Assembly: GCA_903927645.1 (NCBI GenBank)
Contig: CAIYNX010000094.1
Coordinates: 1-61,504 of the forward strand
DNA: 61,504 nucleotides
Reading direction: 5' to 3'
Source: an uncultured Mucilaginibacter sp.
Lineage (GTDB): Bacteria; Bacteroidota; Bacteroidia; Sphingobacteriales; Sphingobacteriaceae
Part shown: piece after piece, positions 35,727 to 43,809 of the stretch
Numbering within the stretch: the stretch's first letter is position 1
Layout: each line of letters begins with the position of its first letter
The notes under the pieces: model-generated
Databases searched by the model: none
The model's input: only the letters and a program-made list of their open reading frames with translations
Told to the model about the DNA's origin: nothing
Program-made: the position numbers and the translations under genes

Positions 35727-35831
35727 AGCTACTAAGGTAATGAGAATATTGATAGGTTAAAAGGCAAAATGATAAATCGATGGTTTGGTTAGGAAATAGT
35801 AGATAAATATGATAGGTAGGAATGTTTAAGG

Positions 35832-35868
35832 TATGATTTACGAAGTATTCTATCCTTCGTAAATCATA
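35832..35868 (-). terminator. Hairpin after the acidic-protein operon
   Basis: Perfect 14-base arms (35832-35845 and 35855-35868) with a nine-base loop lie 17 bases past the stop of the acidic-protein gene on the minus strand. There is no long T-run, so termination may be partial. It separates the three-gene operon upstream from dnaX. Confidence 0.6.
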
Positions 35869-35884
35869 ATAAAAAGCCAAAAAC

Positions 35885-36151
35885 TTAGCTTATTTCATCC
35901 TCCGGGAAATGGTCATCATTTTCAGGATCGTCATAGTTTTCTTCTTCGTCAATTTCGCTCAGATCCTCCAAATCTTCCATAAAATCATCAAAGGCTTCGT
36001 CATCATCATCATCGTCCTCATACTCATCTTCTTCGTCTTCGGCCTCTTCATATTCATCCTCTAATTCAAATTCAACTTCATCTACATCTGATGGTAGTAT
36101 TGTAGGTTTGGGTGCCAATGGGTTATTCAAGTCTTTATCTTTTGCAGCCAT
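35885..36151 (-). CDS. Highly acidic small protein
   Basis: 88 residues, 45 of them Asp or Glu, against three Lys and no Arg. The N-terminal 20 residues (AAKDKDLNNPLAPKPTILP) are neutral and proline-containing. The rest is an almost continuous acidic run with a few aromatic residues. It is presumably disordered. It has no signal peptide, and I recognise no family. It is the last gene of a likely operon with the aldo/keto reductase (31-base gap) and the exported 205-residue protein. Possible roles such as nucleic-acid mimicry, metal binding or chaperoning are guesses. Coding is supported by the proper start, its place in the operon and the terminator that follows. Confidence 0.65.
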   Translation of the reverse strand: MAAKDKDLNNPLAPKPTILPSDVDEVEFELEDEYEEAEDEEDEYEDDDDDDEAFDDFMEDLEDLSEIDEEENYDDPENDDHFPEDEIS

Positions 36152-36182
36152 GTTTTTTTGAGGTATTAATTTGAATCTAAAA

Positions 36183-37061
36183 TTATGCTAAAAAATTCAT
36201 ATCGTCAACGCTAAGCTTTAAATCAGCAGCTTTCAAGTTTTCAACAAAATGATTTAATGAAGAAGTACCTGGTATTGGCAATAAAACCGGAGATTTGTTT
36301 AACAGCCAGGCAATATTAACCTGCGCCTCGGTAGCTTTATATTTAGCCGCCACCTCAGCAATTCTAGTATCATTTTTACCTAAAGCGTTTATTAATGAAA
36401 AATAAGGAATTAAAACGATCCCATTTTCTTCGCATTTGGCAAGTACCTCTTCGCCGCCACGGTTTTCTCCATGTGGAGTTTTTAGTGTTTTGCGCTGGGC
36501 ATGGCCATACATATTCTCTACGCTCACTATATTGCCCATTTTAATAGCAGTTTCCAACTCTTCTAAACTTACATTACTCACGCCAACATGTAAAATTTTC
36601 CCCTCCTCCTGCATTTTAAACATGGTTTCCATACCCTCTTCAAAATTTCCAACACCGGGCATTACTCTGTAATGTACCATCCTAACTTGTTCAATTTTTA
36701 AAGTACGCAGGTTGTTTTCAATGGCTGTACGCAAATTGTCAGGTGTATTAAAAGGTATCCAGCTTTTATCAGGCCTACGGGCGGCACCCACTTTGGTACA
36801 AATTACCAAATTGGCTGGGTATGGGTAAAGTGCTTCTGCAATTAGGCGATTGGTTACATCCTCGCCATAATAATCGGCTGTGTCTATAAAATTAACACAA
36901 CTATCTATAGCTTTTTTTAATATTTGAATAGCTTCCGGTCTGTTAGGTGGTTCGCCATAAATACCCTCGCCGGTTAGGCGCATGGTGCCATAACCTATAC
37001 GATTAACTGTAAGGGGGTAGGAGCTATTTGGGGCAATAGTTATGGTATTTGAATTCGACAT
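36183..37061 (-). CDS. Aldo/keto reductase
   Basis: 292 residues of the AKR superfamily, NADPH-dependent carbonyl reduction on a TIM barrel. IGYGTMRLTGEGIYG opens the barrel. FIDTADYYGEDVTNRLIAEAL near 58 holds the catalytic Asp and Tyr, and VICTKVGA near 87 holds the catalytic Lys. The strand that normally carries the fourth catalytic residue reads QVRMVHYRVMPG. This variant is like the YdbC/pyridoxal-reductase side of the family and not the usual LHxPD. IPGTSSLNHFVENLKAADLKL near 265 is the NADPH-binding tail. It is the middle gene of a three-gene operon (gaps of 32 and 31 bases). Confidence 0.85.
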   Translation of the reverse strand: MSNSNTITIAPNSSYPLTVNRIGYGTMRLTGEGIYGEPPNRPEAIQILKKAIDSCVNFIDTADYYGEDVTNRLIAEALYPYPANLVICTKVGAARRPDKSWIPFNTPDNLRTAIENNLRTLKIEQVRMVHYRVMPGVGNFEEGMETMFKMQEEGKILHVGVSNVSLEELETAIKMGNIVSVENMYGHAQRKTLKTPHGENRGGEEVLAKCEENGIVLIPYFSLINALGKNDTRIAEVAAKYKATEAQVNIAWLLNKSPVLLPIPGTSSLNHFVENLKAADLKLSVDDMNFLA

Positions 37062-37093
37062 ATTTTGGATAAAATGAGTTTAAATTTTTGCTA

Positions 37094-37711
37094 TTATAAT
37101 ACATCAACACTTAAAATTTCCTTTACCTTATAATAACCTTTTGCAATAGGCAGATAAACCTCAATTTCATCATATTTTATTTTTAATTTTTTCCCTTTAT
37201 ATTTTGTTACATCGCCCATAAAGTTTTCTGAGTCAGGAAATTGCTTCAGCCAAATGAAAGATGTTTCTGTATTTTGACCATTATTTAAAACAAAATAGTT
37301 AAATCCTTTTTGGTCTATACGTTTAAAAGTACCTTCAATGGTTAATTCAACATTTTGGTCATCATTTTTATCATCACCTGCAAGCTTTAATGATATTTGT
37401 GTAAACGCCTCGCATTTTTCAAGAAATAAATTTTTGCCTATTTTAATACCAATATTATTCATCGCATCAGCATCCGTTACACTAACTCCTTTTTCTTCGG
37501 CGAGCTTCATAATTAAATCTGAATGCACTATTATACAATTAGTTAAGGCATCGGTTGCTTCTTTTTTGGTCTTAATTTTATTCATATCAAGCTTCGACAA
37601 ACAATTACATACTGAATCATTCATCTGTTTTTCTAGCGGAGTTAGCTTGTTTTGCGAAAATGATTTATTGAAGAAAGAACTTAACAATAAAACGAACAGA
37701 ATTTTTTTCAT
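37094..37711 (-). CDS. Exported protein of unknown function
   Basis: 205 residues with a signal peptide (KKILFVLLLSSFFNKSFSQ). The mature N-terminal half is helical and contains a spaced set of cysteines (SVCNCLSKLD, TNCIIVHSD, EKCEAF), possibly two disulfides. The C-terminal part (EGTFKRIDQKGFNYFVLNNGQ, ...YKGKKLKIKYDEIEVYLP) is beta-rich and resembles a small OB-like or lipocalin-like fold. I do not recognise a named family. It is the first gene of the operon with the aldo/keto reductase, divergent from rpsF. Confidence 0.65.
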   Translation of the reverse strand: MKKILFVLLLSSFFNKSFSQNKLTPLEKQMNDSVCNCLSKLDMNKIKTKKEATDALTNCIIVHSDLIMKLAEEKGVSVTDADAMNNIGIKIGKNLFLEKCEAFTQISLKLAGDDKNDDQNVELTIEGTFKRIDQKGFNYFVLNNGQNTETSFIWLKQFPDSENFMGDVTKYKGKKLKIKYDEIEVYLPIAKGYYKVKEILSVDVL

Positions 37712-37779
37712 GCCTAAGGGTTTATTTTATGTTTTAAAAGTACTAATTAAAACGAATTTTAAAAATCAAAATAACTTCT

Positions 37780-37787
37780 TATATTTG
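37780..37787 (+). promoter_or_regulatory. Promoter -7 element of the rpsF operon
   Basis: TATATTTG, an exact TAnnTTTG, is followed by GCAGCCCC, where transcription should begin around 37791-37795. The leader is then about 40 bases long and opens with the hairpin described next. Confidence 0.7.
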
Positions 37788-37791
37788 CAGC

Positions 37792-37805
37792 CCCGTATTA
37801 GCGGG
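37792..37805 (+). promoter_or_regulatory. Hairpin at the predicted 5' end of the rpsF mRNA
   Basis: CCCG (37792-37795) pairs with CGGG (37802-37805) around a TATTAG loop, right at the expected transcript start. S6:S18 complexes are known in several bacteria to bind a short structured leader of their own mRNA. Whether this small hairpin is that element, or only a 5' stabilising stem, is undecided. Confidence 0.35.
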
Positions 37806-37832
37806 TAAATAATTAAAAATCAAAGTATAATA

Positions 37833-38201
37833 ATGCAACAGTACGAAATCGTGATCGTTCTAACCCCGTTGTTATCAGAGGAAACTTCTAAGGAGGCTAT
37901 TGCCAAATTTAATAAGTTGATTGCTGATGGCGGAGCCGAAATTGTCCAAGAGGATAATTGGGGTTTGAGAAAACTTGCGTATCCTATTCAAAAAAAGACT
38001 ACAGGATACTATCACTTAACTGAATTCAGGGCTCCGGGTGAATTAATTAACAAATTGGAGATTGAATTAAGGCGCGATGAGCGTGTTTTGCGTTTCCTTA
38101 CTATAGCACTGGATAAACATGCCATTGCTTATAATGAGAAAAAACGTAGCGGCGCATTTAACCAAAAGAAACCAGTTAAAACAGAGGAGGCTGCACGCTA
38201 A
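37833..38201 (+). CDS. rpsF: 30S ribosomal protein S6 (bS6)
   Basis: 122 residues. The ferredoxin-like S6 core runs from [20 protein letters not shown] to [21 protein letters not shown] basic C-terminal tail follows ([20 protein letters not shown]). S6 pairs with S18 on the platform of the small subunit. The ATG at 37833 has no Shine-Dalgarno sequence. The stop overlaps the rpsR start by one base (TAATG), and the last codons contain GAGGAGG ahead of rpsR. Confidence 0.95.
   Translation: MQQYEIVIVLTPLLSEETSKEAIAKFNKLIADGGAEIVQEDNWGLRKLAYPIQKKTTGYYHLTEFRAPGELINKLEIELRRDERVLRFLTIALDKHAIAYNEKKRSGAFNQKKPVKTEEAAR
38184..38190 (+). promoter_or_regulatory. Shine-Dalgarno-like GAGGAGG before rpsR
   Basis: GAGGAGG lies inside the end of rpsF, ten bases before the rpsR ATG at 38201. 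It also encodes Glu-Glu-Ala codons, so it could be coincidence. A second AGGAGG before rplI makes it worth recording. Confidence 0.45.
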
Positions 38202-38464
38202 TGGCAAACGAACAAATTAAATACGTTACCGCCCCAAAGGTTGAGGATGTACGTAAAAAATACTGCCGTTTTAAAAAGAACGGAATTAAGTATATTGATT
38301 ATAAAGACGCAAACTTTTTATTGAAGTTTATTAACGATCAAGGTAAAGTATTACCTCGCCGTTTAACCGGAACTTCGTTAAAGTTTCAGCGCAAGGTGGC
38401 TCAGGCAGTTAAACGTGCTCGCCATATTGGTTTATTACCTTATGTTACAGACTCATTAAAATAA
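38201..38464 (+). CDS. rpsR: 30S ribosomal protein S18 (bS18)
   Basis: 87 residues. Recognisable core: [65 protein letters not shown]. The KVLPRRLTG...QRKV...AIKRARxxGLLPY signature is diagnostic. It sits between S6 and L9 as in most bacteria, with a start overlapping the rpsF stop by one base. Confidence 0.97.
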   Translation: MANEQIKYVTAPKVEDVRKKYCRFKKNGIKYIDYKDANFLLKFINDQGKVLPRRLTGTSLKFQRKVAQAVKRARHIGLLPYVTDSLK

Positions 38465-38466
38465 TC

Positions 38467-38472
38467 AGGAGG
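38467..38472 (+). promoter_or_regulatory. Canonical Shine-Dalgarno AGGAGG before rplI
   Basis: AGGAGG stands seven bases before the rplI ATG at 38480, in the 15-base spacer after rpsR. It is non-coding, so the match is not explained by protein sequence. Other starts I inspected in this window lack such a sequence. Confidence 0.7.
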
Positions 38473-38479
38473 TTAAGCA

Positions 38480-38923
38480 ATGGAAGTTATTTTAAAACAA
38501 GACGTAAAAAGCCTCGGTGATAAAGACGATGTAGTGAATGTAAAACCAGGTTATGGCCGAAATTACCTTATCCCTAAGGGTTTCGCTATACTTGCTACAG
38601 AATCGGCCCGTAAAGTTTTAGCCGAAAACCTAAAACAGGCTCAATTTAAACAAGAAAAAATCCGTAAGGATGCCGATGCCATAGCTGCTCGCCTTGAAGG
38701 CGTTACACTTACAATAGGTGCAAAAGCTGGCGAATCAGGCAAAATATTTGGCGCTATCAATACTATTCAAATTGCCGATGCTTTGAAAAAAGAAGGCTTT
38801 GAAGTGGATCGCCGTCGTATTACATTTGATCAGGAACCTAAATTTGTTGGAGAGTATGTGGCCAACCTTAACTTACATAAAGAAGTTAAAGTTCAAGTTC
38901 CTTTTATTGTAGTTGCTGAATAA
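38480..38923 (+). CDS. rplI: 50S ribosomal protein L9 (bL9)
   Basis: 147 residues, usual length. The N-domain MEVILKQDVKSLGDKDDVVNVKPGYGRNYLIPKGFAILATE carries the L9 signature. A long connecting helix (RKVLAENLKQAQFKQEKIRKDADAIAARLE) leads to the C-domain ending in EVKVQVPFIVV. L9 binds domain V of 23S rRNA at the base of the L1 stalk. It is the last gene of the operon and ends at a strong terminator. Confidence 0.97.
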   Translation: MEVILKQDVKSLGDKDDVVNVKPGYGRNYLIPKGFAILATESARKVLAENLKQAQFKQEKIRKDADAIAARLEGVTLTIGAKAGESGKIFGAINTIQIADALKKEGFEVDRRRITFDQEPKFVGEYVANLNLHKEVKVQVPFIVVAE

Positions 38924-38950
38924 GTTCTACAAAACAAAAAACTTAAAATT

Positions 38951-38983
38951 AAAAGGTGTTTTGCTAGTCAAAACACCTTTTTT
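38951..38983 (+). terminator. Rho-independent terminator of the rpsF-rpsR-rplI operon
   Basis: Perfect 13-base arms AAAAGGTGTTTTG (38951-38963) and its complement (38969-38981) with a five-base loop end in a T-run to 38983. It lies 28 bases after the rplI stop. Confidence 0.9.
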
Positions 38984-39009
38984 ATTGAAAAATTTTATTT
39001 CATGCTAAT

Positions 39010-39762
39010 ATGCCGTTTTTCAATAGCAGTAAATCCTCTAAAAATAATTCATCTGGTAGCCAAAAATGGTACAAAGGAGGTTATTTCAGTATTTTTTTTA
39101 AGTCCATTAGAATTCTTGTAGTCGTTTTTTTTGTCGCGAGTATTTTTGGTGTGATACTTTTTCGATTTGTTAACCCACCTTTTACATGGTTAATGGTACA
39201 ACGTGGTTTTGAACGGAAAGCCGCTGGTAAAGAATGGAAGATTGACAAACAATGGCGAGATTTTTCCGAAATTTCTGATGCAATGAAGCGCGCAGCTGTA
39301 GCTGCCGAAGACCAGACTTTTTTAGAAAACAATGGTTTTGATTTTAATGCAATTGAAAAAGCGATTGAAAAAAATTCCAAAAGTAAAAAGTTGATAGGTG
39401 GTAGCACCATCACTCAACAAACAGCTAAAAATGTATTTTTATGGCCCGGTAGATCCTTGATTAGAAAAGCTTTTGAGGCATATTTTACCGTTTTGATAGA
39501 AATTTTTTGGAGTAAACAGCGCATCATGGAGGTTTACTTGAACGAGATTGAAATGGGGGATGGCATTTATGGGGTGGAGGCAGCAGCACAAGCTTATTTC
39601 CATAAACCAGCCTCAAAGTTAAATACCCAGGAGGCTGCGGCAATAGCAGTTATCTTTCCAAGTCCTTTAAAATGGTCGGCAGTACACCCAACCAGATATT
39701 TAAGGCATAGACAATATTTGATAAAGAAAAATATGCGAAGGTTAGGTCCTTTGGAGTTTTAG
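39010..39762 (+). CDS. mtgA: Monofunctional biosynthetic peptidoglycan transglycosylase
   Basis: 250 residues. One N-terminal membrane helix (SIRILVVVFFVASIFGVILFRFV, about 30-52) anchors a GT51 domain that polymerises lipid II without a transpeptidase part. Key motifs: AAVAAEDQTFLENNGFD with the catalytic Glu near 98, KLIGGSTITQQTAKNVFL near 128, RKAFEAYFTVLIEIFWSKQRIMEVYLNEIEMGDGIYGVEAAAQAYF near 155-195. Length is typical of MtgA. It is followed, after a six-base gap, by a convergent hypothetical gene. Confidence 0.95.
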   Translation: MPFFNSSKSSKNNSSGSQKWYKGGYFSIFFKSIRILVVVFFVASIFGVILFRFVNPPFTWLMVQRGFERKAAGKEWKIDKQWRDFSEISDAMKRAAVAAEDQTFLENNGFDFNAIEKAIEKNSKSKKLIGGSTITQQTAKNVFLWPGRSLIRKAFEAYFTVLIEIFWSKQRIMEVYLNEIEMGDGIYGVEAAAQAYFHKPASKLNTQEAAAIAVIFPSPLKWSAVHPTRYLRHRQYLIKKNMRRLGPLEF

Positions 39763-39768
39763 GATGGA

Positions 39769-40302
39769 TTACTCATTATTTAATACTAACTTTGGATAGT
39801 TTTTGAATCCAGCCAAGGAATCTTTATAAACGAGCATAATATCGTCTTTATAGTTTAATAAAACGCTATCTCCTTTAATCTGAAACGTTCCTTCCATAAT
39901 TGGGCCGGTACCATAACCATCGTGTTTTTCAAAAATTTCAAAGGTGGAATATTTATAAATAAGCTCCAACTCATATTTTTGTTTTTCAACTTGAAAAATC
40001 ATTCTTCTATAATTTATTTTATCGAGAATATAATGCCAAGAAAAATCCACAATCAAATATATTAGGCATCCAACAAAAGCATTTATTATAAATGTTTTGT
40101 AAATATTAGTTTTCAACAATTTGGTAATCCTCAAAACCCCTAAAACCATTGCAAATAAAAAATTTAAAATAAAGATGATTGGAATTATTAATAGTTCAGC
40201 TTCTGCACTTGGACTAGGATAACCAAAAAATGTGAAAAATAGAATCGGTAAAATAAAATCTATAATTATAAAGATTAATAAAGTTTTGTAATTGTTTATC
40301 AT
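39769..40302 (-). CDS. Membrane protein of unknown function
   Basis: 177 residues. Three predicted membrane helices (LLIFIIIDFILPILFFTFFGY, LLIIPIIFILNFLFAMVLGVL, FIINAFVGCLIYLIVDFSWHYI) are followed by a soluble C-terminal tail of about 75 residues. The tail has a small beta-pattern (TFEIFEKHDGYGTGPIMEGTFQIKGDSVLLNYKDD) reminiscent of domains that describe a stored value against a threshold in Bacteroidota proteins. No family is recognised. It is single and converges on mtgA. Composition is similar to the surroundings. Confidence 0.55.
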   Translation of the reverse strand: MINNYKTLLIFIIIDFILPILFFTFFGYPSPSAEAELLIIPIIFILNFLFAMVLGVLRITKLLKTNIYKTFIINAFVGCLIYLIVDFSWHYILDKINYRRMIFQVEKQKYELELIYKYSTFEIFEKHDGYGTGPIMEGTFQIKGDSVLLNYKDDIMLVYKDSLAGFKNYPKLVLNNE

Positions 40303-40417
40303 TTTATGATATTGTTAAAGTGTAAGAAAGCTATAAAGAAAAAATCAAAAATTATTAAGAAAGCAATTAAAGTTATTTGATTTTTTAATAATTCAAGAAA
40401 TTAAAATAACCAAAATT

Positions 40418-41317
40418 ATGGAATTTGGTAGGGTTAGTCCGGAAGTATTGTTGCAGGTAGATTTTACTTTACCACCTGATACATATTTTACTAAAAATAC
40501 CCTAACTGTGTGCAAGGGCAAAAACCAATTAAAAGTTTACGTTGGTTGTGCCAAATGGGGAAGAAAAGAATGGGTAGGTCAAATTTTTCCACCTAAAACA
40601 AAGGATGCCAATTTTTTGGATGAATACGTAAAGCATTTTAATAGTATTGAACTAAATGCTACGTTTTATAAAATTTACGCGCCAGAAACCATTATTAGAT
40701 GGAAGGAAAGGGCACAAGGTAACCCTGATTTTAAGTTTTGTCCGAAGTTTTCTCAAACCATTACCCATAGGCGCCGACTGAAAAATGCTGAAGAAATTAC
40801 CACCCAATTTTATAGCGGAATCATGGCATTTGGTGAAAAATTAGGGCCATTATTTATGCAGTTGGCTAATAATTATACCCCAAAAAGTTTTCCTGAATTA
40901 GAATTATACCTGAAAAGTCTTCCATCTGATGTTCCAATATTTATTGAACTTAGGCATAAGAATTGGTTTGAGGTTACCGAGATTCGAAACCAATTGTTCA
41001 TGCTGTTAAAAAATTTAAATATTGGAGCTGTAATTACTGATGTAAGCGGGCGGAGAGATGTATTACATATGGAATTGACCACCCCACATGCATTTATACG
41101 ATTTGTTGGTAACGGTTTACACCAAACTGATTATAGCCGGATAGATGATTGGGTAGAAAGGGTAAAAACTTGGGAGCAATTGGGTTTACAATCTATATGG
41201 TTTTTTATTCATCAGCACAATGAGGAACATTCACCAATGTTGTTAGATTATTTAATTAAAAAGTTGAATAAAGAACTCAAATTAAATTTAAATCCACCTA
41301 TTTTCCTGAATACCTAA
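40418..41317 (+). CDS. DUF72 family protein (YecE-like)
   Basis: 299 residues. The DUF72 TIM-barrel pattern is clear: VYVGCAKWGRKEWVGQIFPP near 40, FLDEYVKHFNSIELNATFYKIYAPETIIRWKER near 65-97, FKFCPKFSQTITHRRRL near 105, FIELRHKNWF near 175, AVITDVSG near 207 and FIRFVGNGLH near 226. The biochemical activity of DUF72 proteins is not established. The first 38 residues before the barrel may be a native extension, or the true start may be later; I found no better ATG. It is convergent with the DUF1345 gene across 50 bases. Confidence 0.85.
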   Translation: MEFGRVSPEVLLQVDFTLPPDTYFTKNTLTVCKGKNQLKVYVGCAKWGRKEWVGQIFPPKTKDANFLDEYVKHFNSIELNATFYKIYAPETIIRWKERAQGNPDFKFCPKFSQTITHRRRLKNAEEITTQFYSGIMAFGEKLGPLFMQLANNYTPKSFPELELYLKSLPSDVPIFIELRHKNWFEVTEIRNQLFMLLKNLNIGAVITDVSGRRDVLHMELTTPHAFIRFVGNGLHQTDYSRIDDWVERVKTWEQLGLQSIWFFIHQHNEEHSPMLLDYLIKKLNKELKLNLNPPIFLNT

Positions 41318-41367
41318 TTTTCAAGAAGCACCTCTACCAAGGTCTTTACCCTAGGGTCATTGGTACC

Positions 41368-42063
41368 CTATTGTGAAACCATACCGGAAATTACATTGAT
41401 GCTTAAAGCAACAATAACTGTATTAAAAGCAAATGACATTAACGCATGCAATACACAAGCCCTTCTTATTCTTCGTGAGGTAATATTTACATCCGATACT
41501 TGAAAAGTCATCCCGATAATGAATGAGAAATAAACAAAATCAAGGTAATCAGGTTCATCTTTACCGGGAAATTGTAATCCTCCAACGTCGCTTTTTATTC
41601 CATCAGCATCCACTTTTTCATCATAAAATAAACGTGCATATCGCAAAGTATAAATGGTATGCAATAAAAACCAGGAAATAATAACTGCGGCAATTGATAA
41701 TAGGATATGCTCGTTTTTGCTGGCATTTGATAGTCCTTTGGATGATTTTAACAAATAAATGATCGCCCCTAAACTAGCTACAGATGCTGCTGTAATAAAG
41801 GAAAATATTAATGTTAAACTGGAGTCTTGTAGTTTTGCAATCCTGCGCACTTCGCGTGGATGGGTTGAAAAAATAATAATCCAATTTAAAACAATAATGG
41901 TTAATGCGCAAGTAATCCAAACAGCCAAAATTAATGCAGGCCTTGTAATTTTACCATATAAAAAAAGGAAGGCTATTAAACTAAAGGAAAGTGCAATTAT
42001 TAACCTATAATGTGCATCCAATCTAAAAAAAAACCTTTTATCTGGTTTAATATTACTCGTCAT
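41368..42063 (-). CDS. DUF1345 family membrane protein
   Basis: 231 residues with six predicted membrane helices. The C-terminal part has the DUF1345 signature: YARLFYDEK (family HxxxYARxYY) near 140, followed by LQFPGKDEPDYLDFVYFSFIIGMTFQVSDVNITSRRIRRACVLHALMSFAFNTVIVALSINVISGM. Function unknown. It is the last of three minus-strand genes with ywbE and argH (17- and 27-base gaps), so probably co-transcribed although functionally unrelated. Confidence 0.85.
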   Translation of the reverse strand: MTSNIKPDKRFFFRLDAHYRLIIALSFSLIAFLFLYGKITRPALILAVWITCALTIIVLNWIIIFSTHPREVRRIAKLQDSSLTLIFSFITAASVASLGAIIYLLKSSKGLSNASKNEHILLSIAAVIISWFLLHTIYTLRYARLFYDEKVDADGIKSDVGGLQFPGKDEPDYLDFVYFSFIIGMTFQVSDVNITSRRIRRACVLHALMSFAFNTVIVALSINVISGMVSQ

Positions 42064-42080
42064 ACTTTTAGTTTTATAAT

Positions 42081-42278
42081 CTATTCTTCAATTATCTCTA
42101 CAACTCTACCTACCTGCCCATCCTCTAACCTTACCTTTATCCCTCTTGAATGAAAGGCGGAGCTTGTCAACAAATCTTTCACAAAACCACGTGTTCGTTT
42201 CCCTGACCGTTGATCTTTTTTTAAAATGATATCAACTTCAAGCCCAGGGTAAATATCATCTCTATTTTGTCCATTCAT
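42081..42278 (-). CDS. ywbE: YwbE family small protein
   Basis: 65 residues from the ATG at 42278. An in-frame ATG four codons upstream (42290) is less likely because YwbE proteins begin MNGxNRxDIxPG. The whole protein matches that family: NRDDIYPGLEVDIILKKDQRSGKRTRGFVKDLL, then a HSRGIKVRLEDGQVGRV end, a small SH3-like or KOW-like barrel. Function unknown; an RNA- or nucleic-acid-binding role is inference. It lies between argH and the DUF1345 gene. Confidence 0.85.
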   Translation of the reverse strand: MNGQNRDDIYPGLEVDIILKKDQRSGKRTRGFVKDLLTSSAFHSRGIKVRLEDGQVGRVVEIIEE

Positions 42279-42305
42279 GGTTTTTTTCAATACAATTTAT
42301 TTGTT

Positions 42306-43640
42306 TTATACCTTAACTAACTCTTCGATGGCATGCTCAACCTTTAAAAAGTTAAAATTATTTATAACCTGATTAAATGCCTTTGTAATTTCAGTATTCA
42401 TCAGGTTGCCAATACTACCTTCATGGGTATGGTTAACTTCTCGTTTTGGTTTAAAACTGCCATTTTCAATATCAAAGCCCACTTGCTTATAGGCATCACG
42501 AAATGGTGTACCATTTAGTACAAGTTTATTAACTTCTTCTACACTAAATAAGTAAGCATATTTAGGGTCCTTTAAAATTTCAGTATTTACGGTAATGTTT
42601 TGAAGCATAAAGGTAGCCATGTGCAAACAATCATTCAATTCAGTAAATGCCGGGAACAATAATTCCTTTAATAATTGCAATTCACGGTGATAGCCCGAAG
42701 GTAAGTTCACAGTCATCATGGCCACATCATTCGGCAATGCTTGAATTCTGTTGCATTTACCGCGCATTATTTCCCAAACGTCGGGGTTTTTTTTATGCGG
42801 CATGATACTACTACCGGTAGTTAAAGTATCAGGATAACTTACAAAACCAAAATTCTGACTTAAATAAAGGGCCTGATCCATGGCCATTTTAGCTAAGGTA
42901 GCAGCTATTGACGATAAAGCCTGTGCAATTACTCTTTCGGTTTTTCCGCGTCCCATTTGCGCATAAACCACATTATAGTTCAGACTATCAAAACCTAAAA
43001 GCTCGGTAGTTAAAGTTCGGTTTAATGGGAAGGAAGAGCCATATCCTGCCGCCGAGCCCAAGGGGTTTTTATTGGTGATTTTATAAGCTGCCAAAACCAT
43101 TTCAAGGTCATCAGCCAGGCTTTCGGCGTAGGCTCCAAACCACAAACCGAAAGATGAAGGCATAGCAACTTGCAAATGGGTATAGCCGGGTAATAAGATA
43201 TCTTTGTGTTTTTCGCTTAGTTCAATTAATTGGTTAAATAGTTTGGTGGTATTTTCAACAATTAGTTGTATTTCGTGCCTGAAAAAAAGTTTTAAATCAA
43301 CCAAAACCTGATCGTTGCGGGAACGACCGCTATGTATTTTTTTACCAGCTTCGCCAACACGTTGTGTTAATAGCAACTCAACTTGCGAATGTACATCCTC
43401 CACTTCAGGAATGATGGTAAATTGGCCATTTTCAATATCCCGGTAAATTTTCTTAAGTTCAACTTGAACTTTATTCAATTCCTCATCATCCATCAAACCA
43501 ATACTGTTTAACATTTTGGTATGTGCTAATGAGCCTAAAACATCAAAAGCTGCCATTTGCAAATCAAAAACACGGTCGTTACCTACCGTAAAATGCTCCA
43601 CCAATTCATTTACAGTTACTGATTTTTGCCAAATCTTCAT
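42306..43640 (-). CDS. argH: Argininosuccinate lyase
   Basis: 444 residues. ArgH splits argininosuccinate into arginine and fumarate. Superfamily motifs: HSRSGNDQV-type KIHSGRSRNDQVLVDLKLFFRHE near 102, LLPGYTHLQVAMPSSFGLW near 148, and the catalytic loop TGSSIMPHKKNPDVWEIMRGKCNRI near 272. The length is shorter than the 457-470 residues of many bacterial ArgH, consistent with the Bacteroidota type. No other arginine gene is in the window; the gene heads a unit with ywbE and DUF1345. Confidence 0.92.
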   Translation of the reverse strand: MKIWQKSVTVNELVEHFTVGNDRVFDLQMAAFDVLGSLAHTKMLNSIGLMDDEELNKVQVELKKIYRDIENGQFTIIPEVEDVHSQVELLLTQRVGEAGKKIHSGRSRNDQVLVDLKLFFRHEIQLIVENTTKLFNQLIELSEKHKDILLPGYTHLQVAMPSSFGLWFGAYAESLADDLEMVLAAYKITNKNPLGSAAGYGSSFPLNRTLTTELLGFDSLNYNVVYAQMGRGKTERVIAQALSSIAATLAKMAMDQALYLSQNFGFVSYPDTLTTGSSIMPHKKNPDVWEIMRGKCNRIQALPNDVAMMTVNLPSGYHRELQLLKELLFPAFTELNDCLHMATFMLQNITVNTEILKDPKYAYLFSVEEVNKLVLNGTPFRDAYKQVGFDIENGSFKPKREVNHTHEGSIGNLMNTEITKAFNQVINNFNFLKVEHAIEELVKV

Positions 43641-43731
43641 TCTTGATAATTTAACCTAATGTTCTAGTTCAACCAACTGCAATAATATAAAGAAGTTTGT
43701 AAATTTCTTTATATTTATATTGCTTAAATAA

Positions 43732-43764
43732 AAAAGCTACCTGAAAAATTTCCAAGTAGCTTTT
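43732..43764 (-). terminator. Rho-independent terminator after the efflux operon
   Basis: Arms AAAAGCTAC (43732-43740) and GTAGCTTTT (43756-43764) have an inner extension (GAAA/TTTC). On the minus strand they are followed by TTTTTTATTT. It lies about 45 bases past the stop of the beta-propeller gene, which closes the run starting at 52199. Confidence 0.8.
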
Positions 43765-43809
43765 AAATATTTTAAACTTAAAAAATAATTTAGCTCAAAA
43801 TGCTTTTAC

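Noticed and set aside
41348..41357. Ten-base palindrome ACCCTAGGGT between the DUF72 and DUF1345 genes
   Set aside because: Too short to be a stable hairpin and without a T-run; could be chance.
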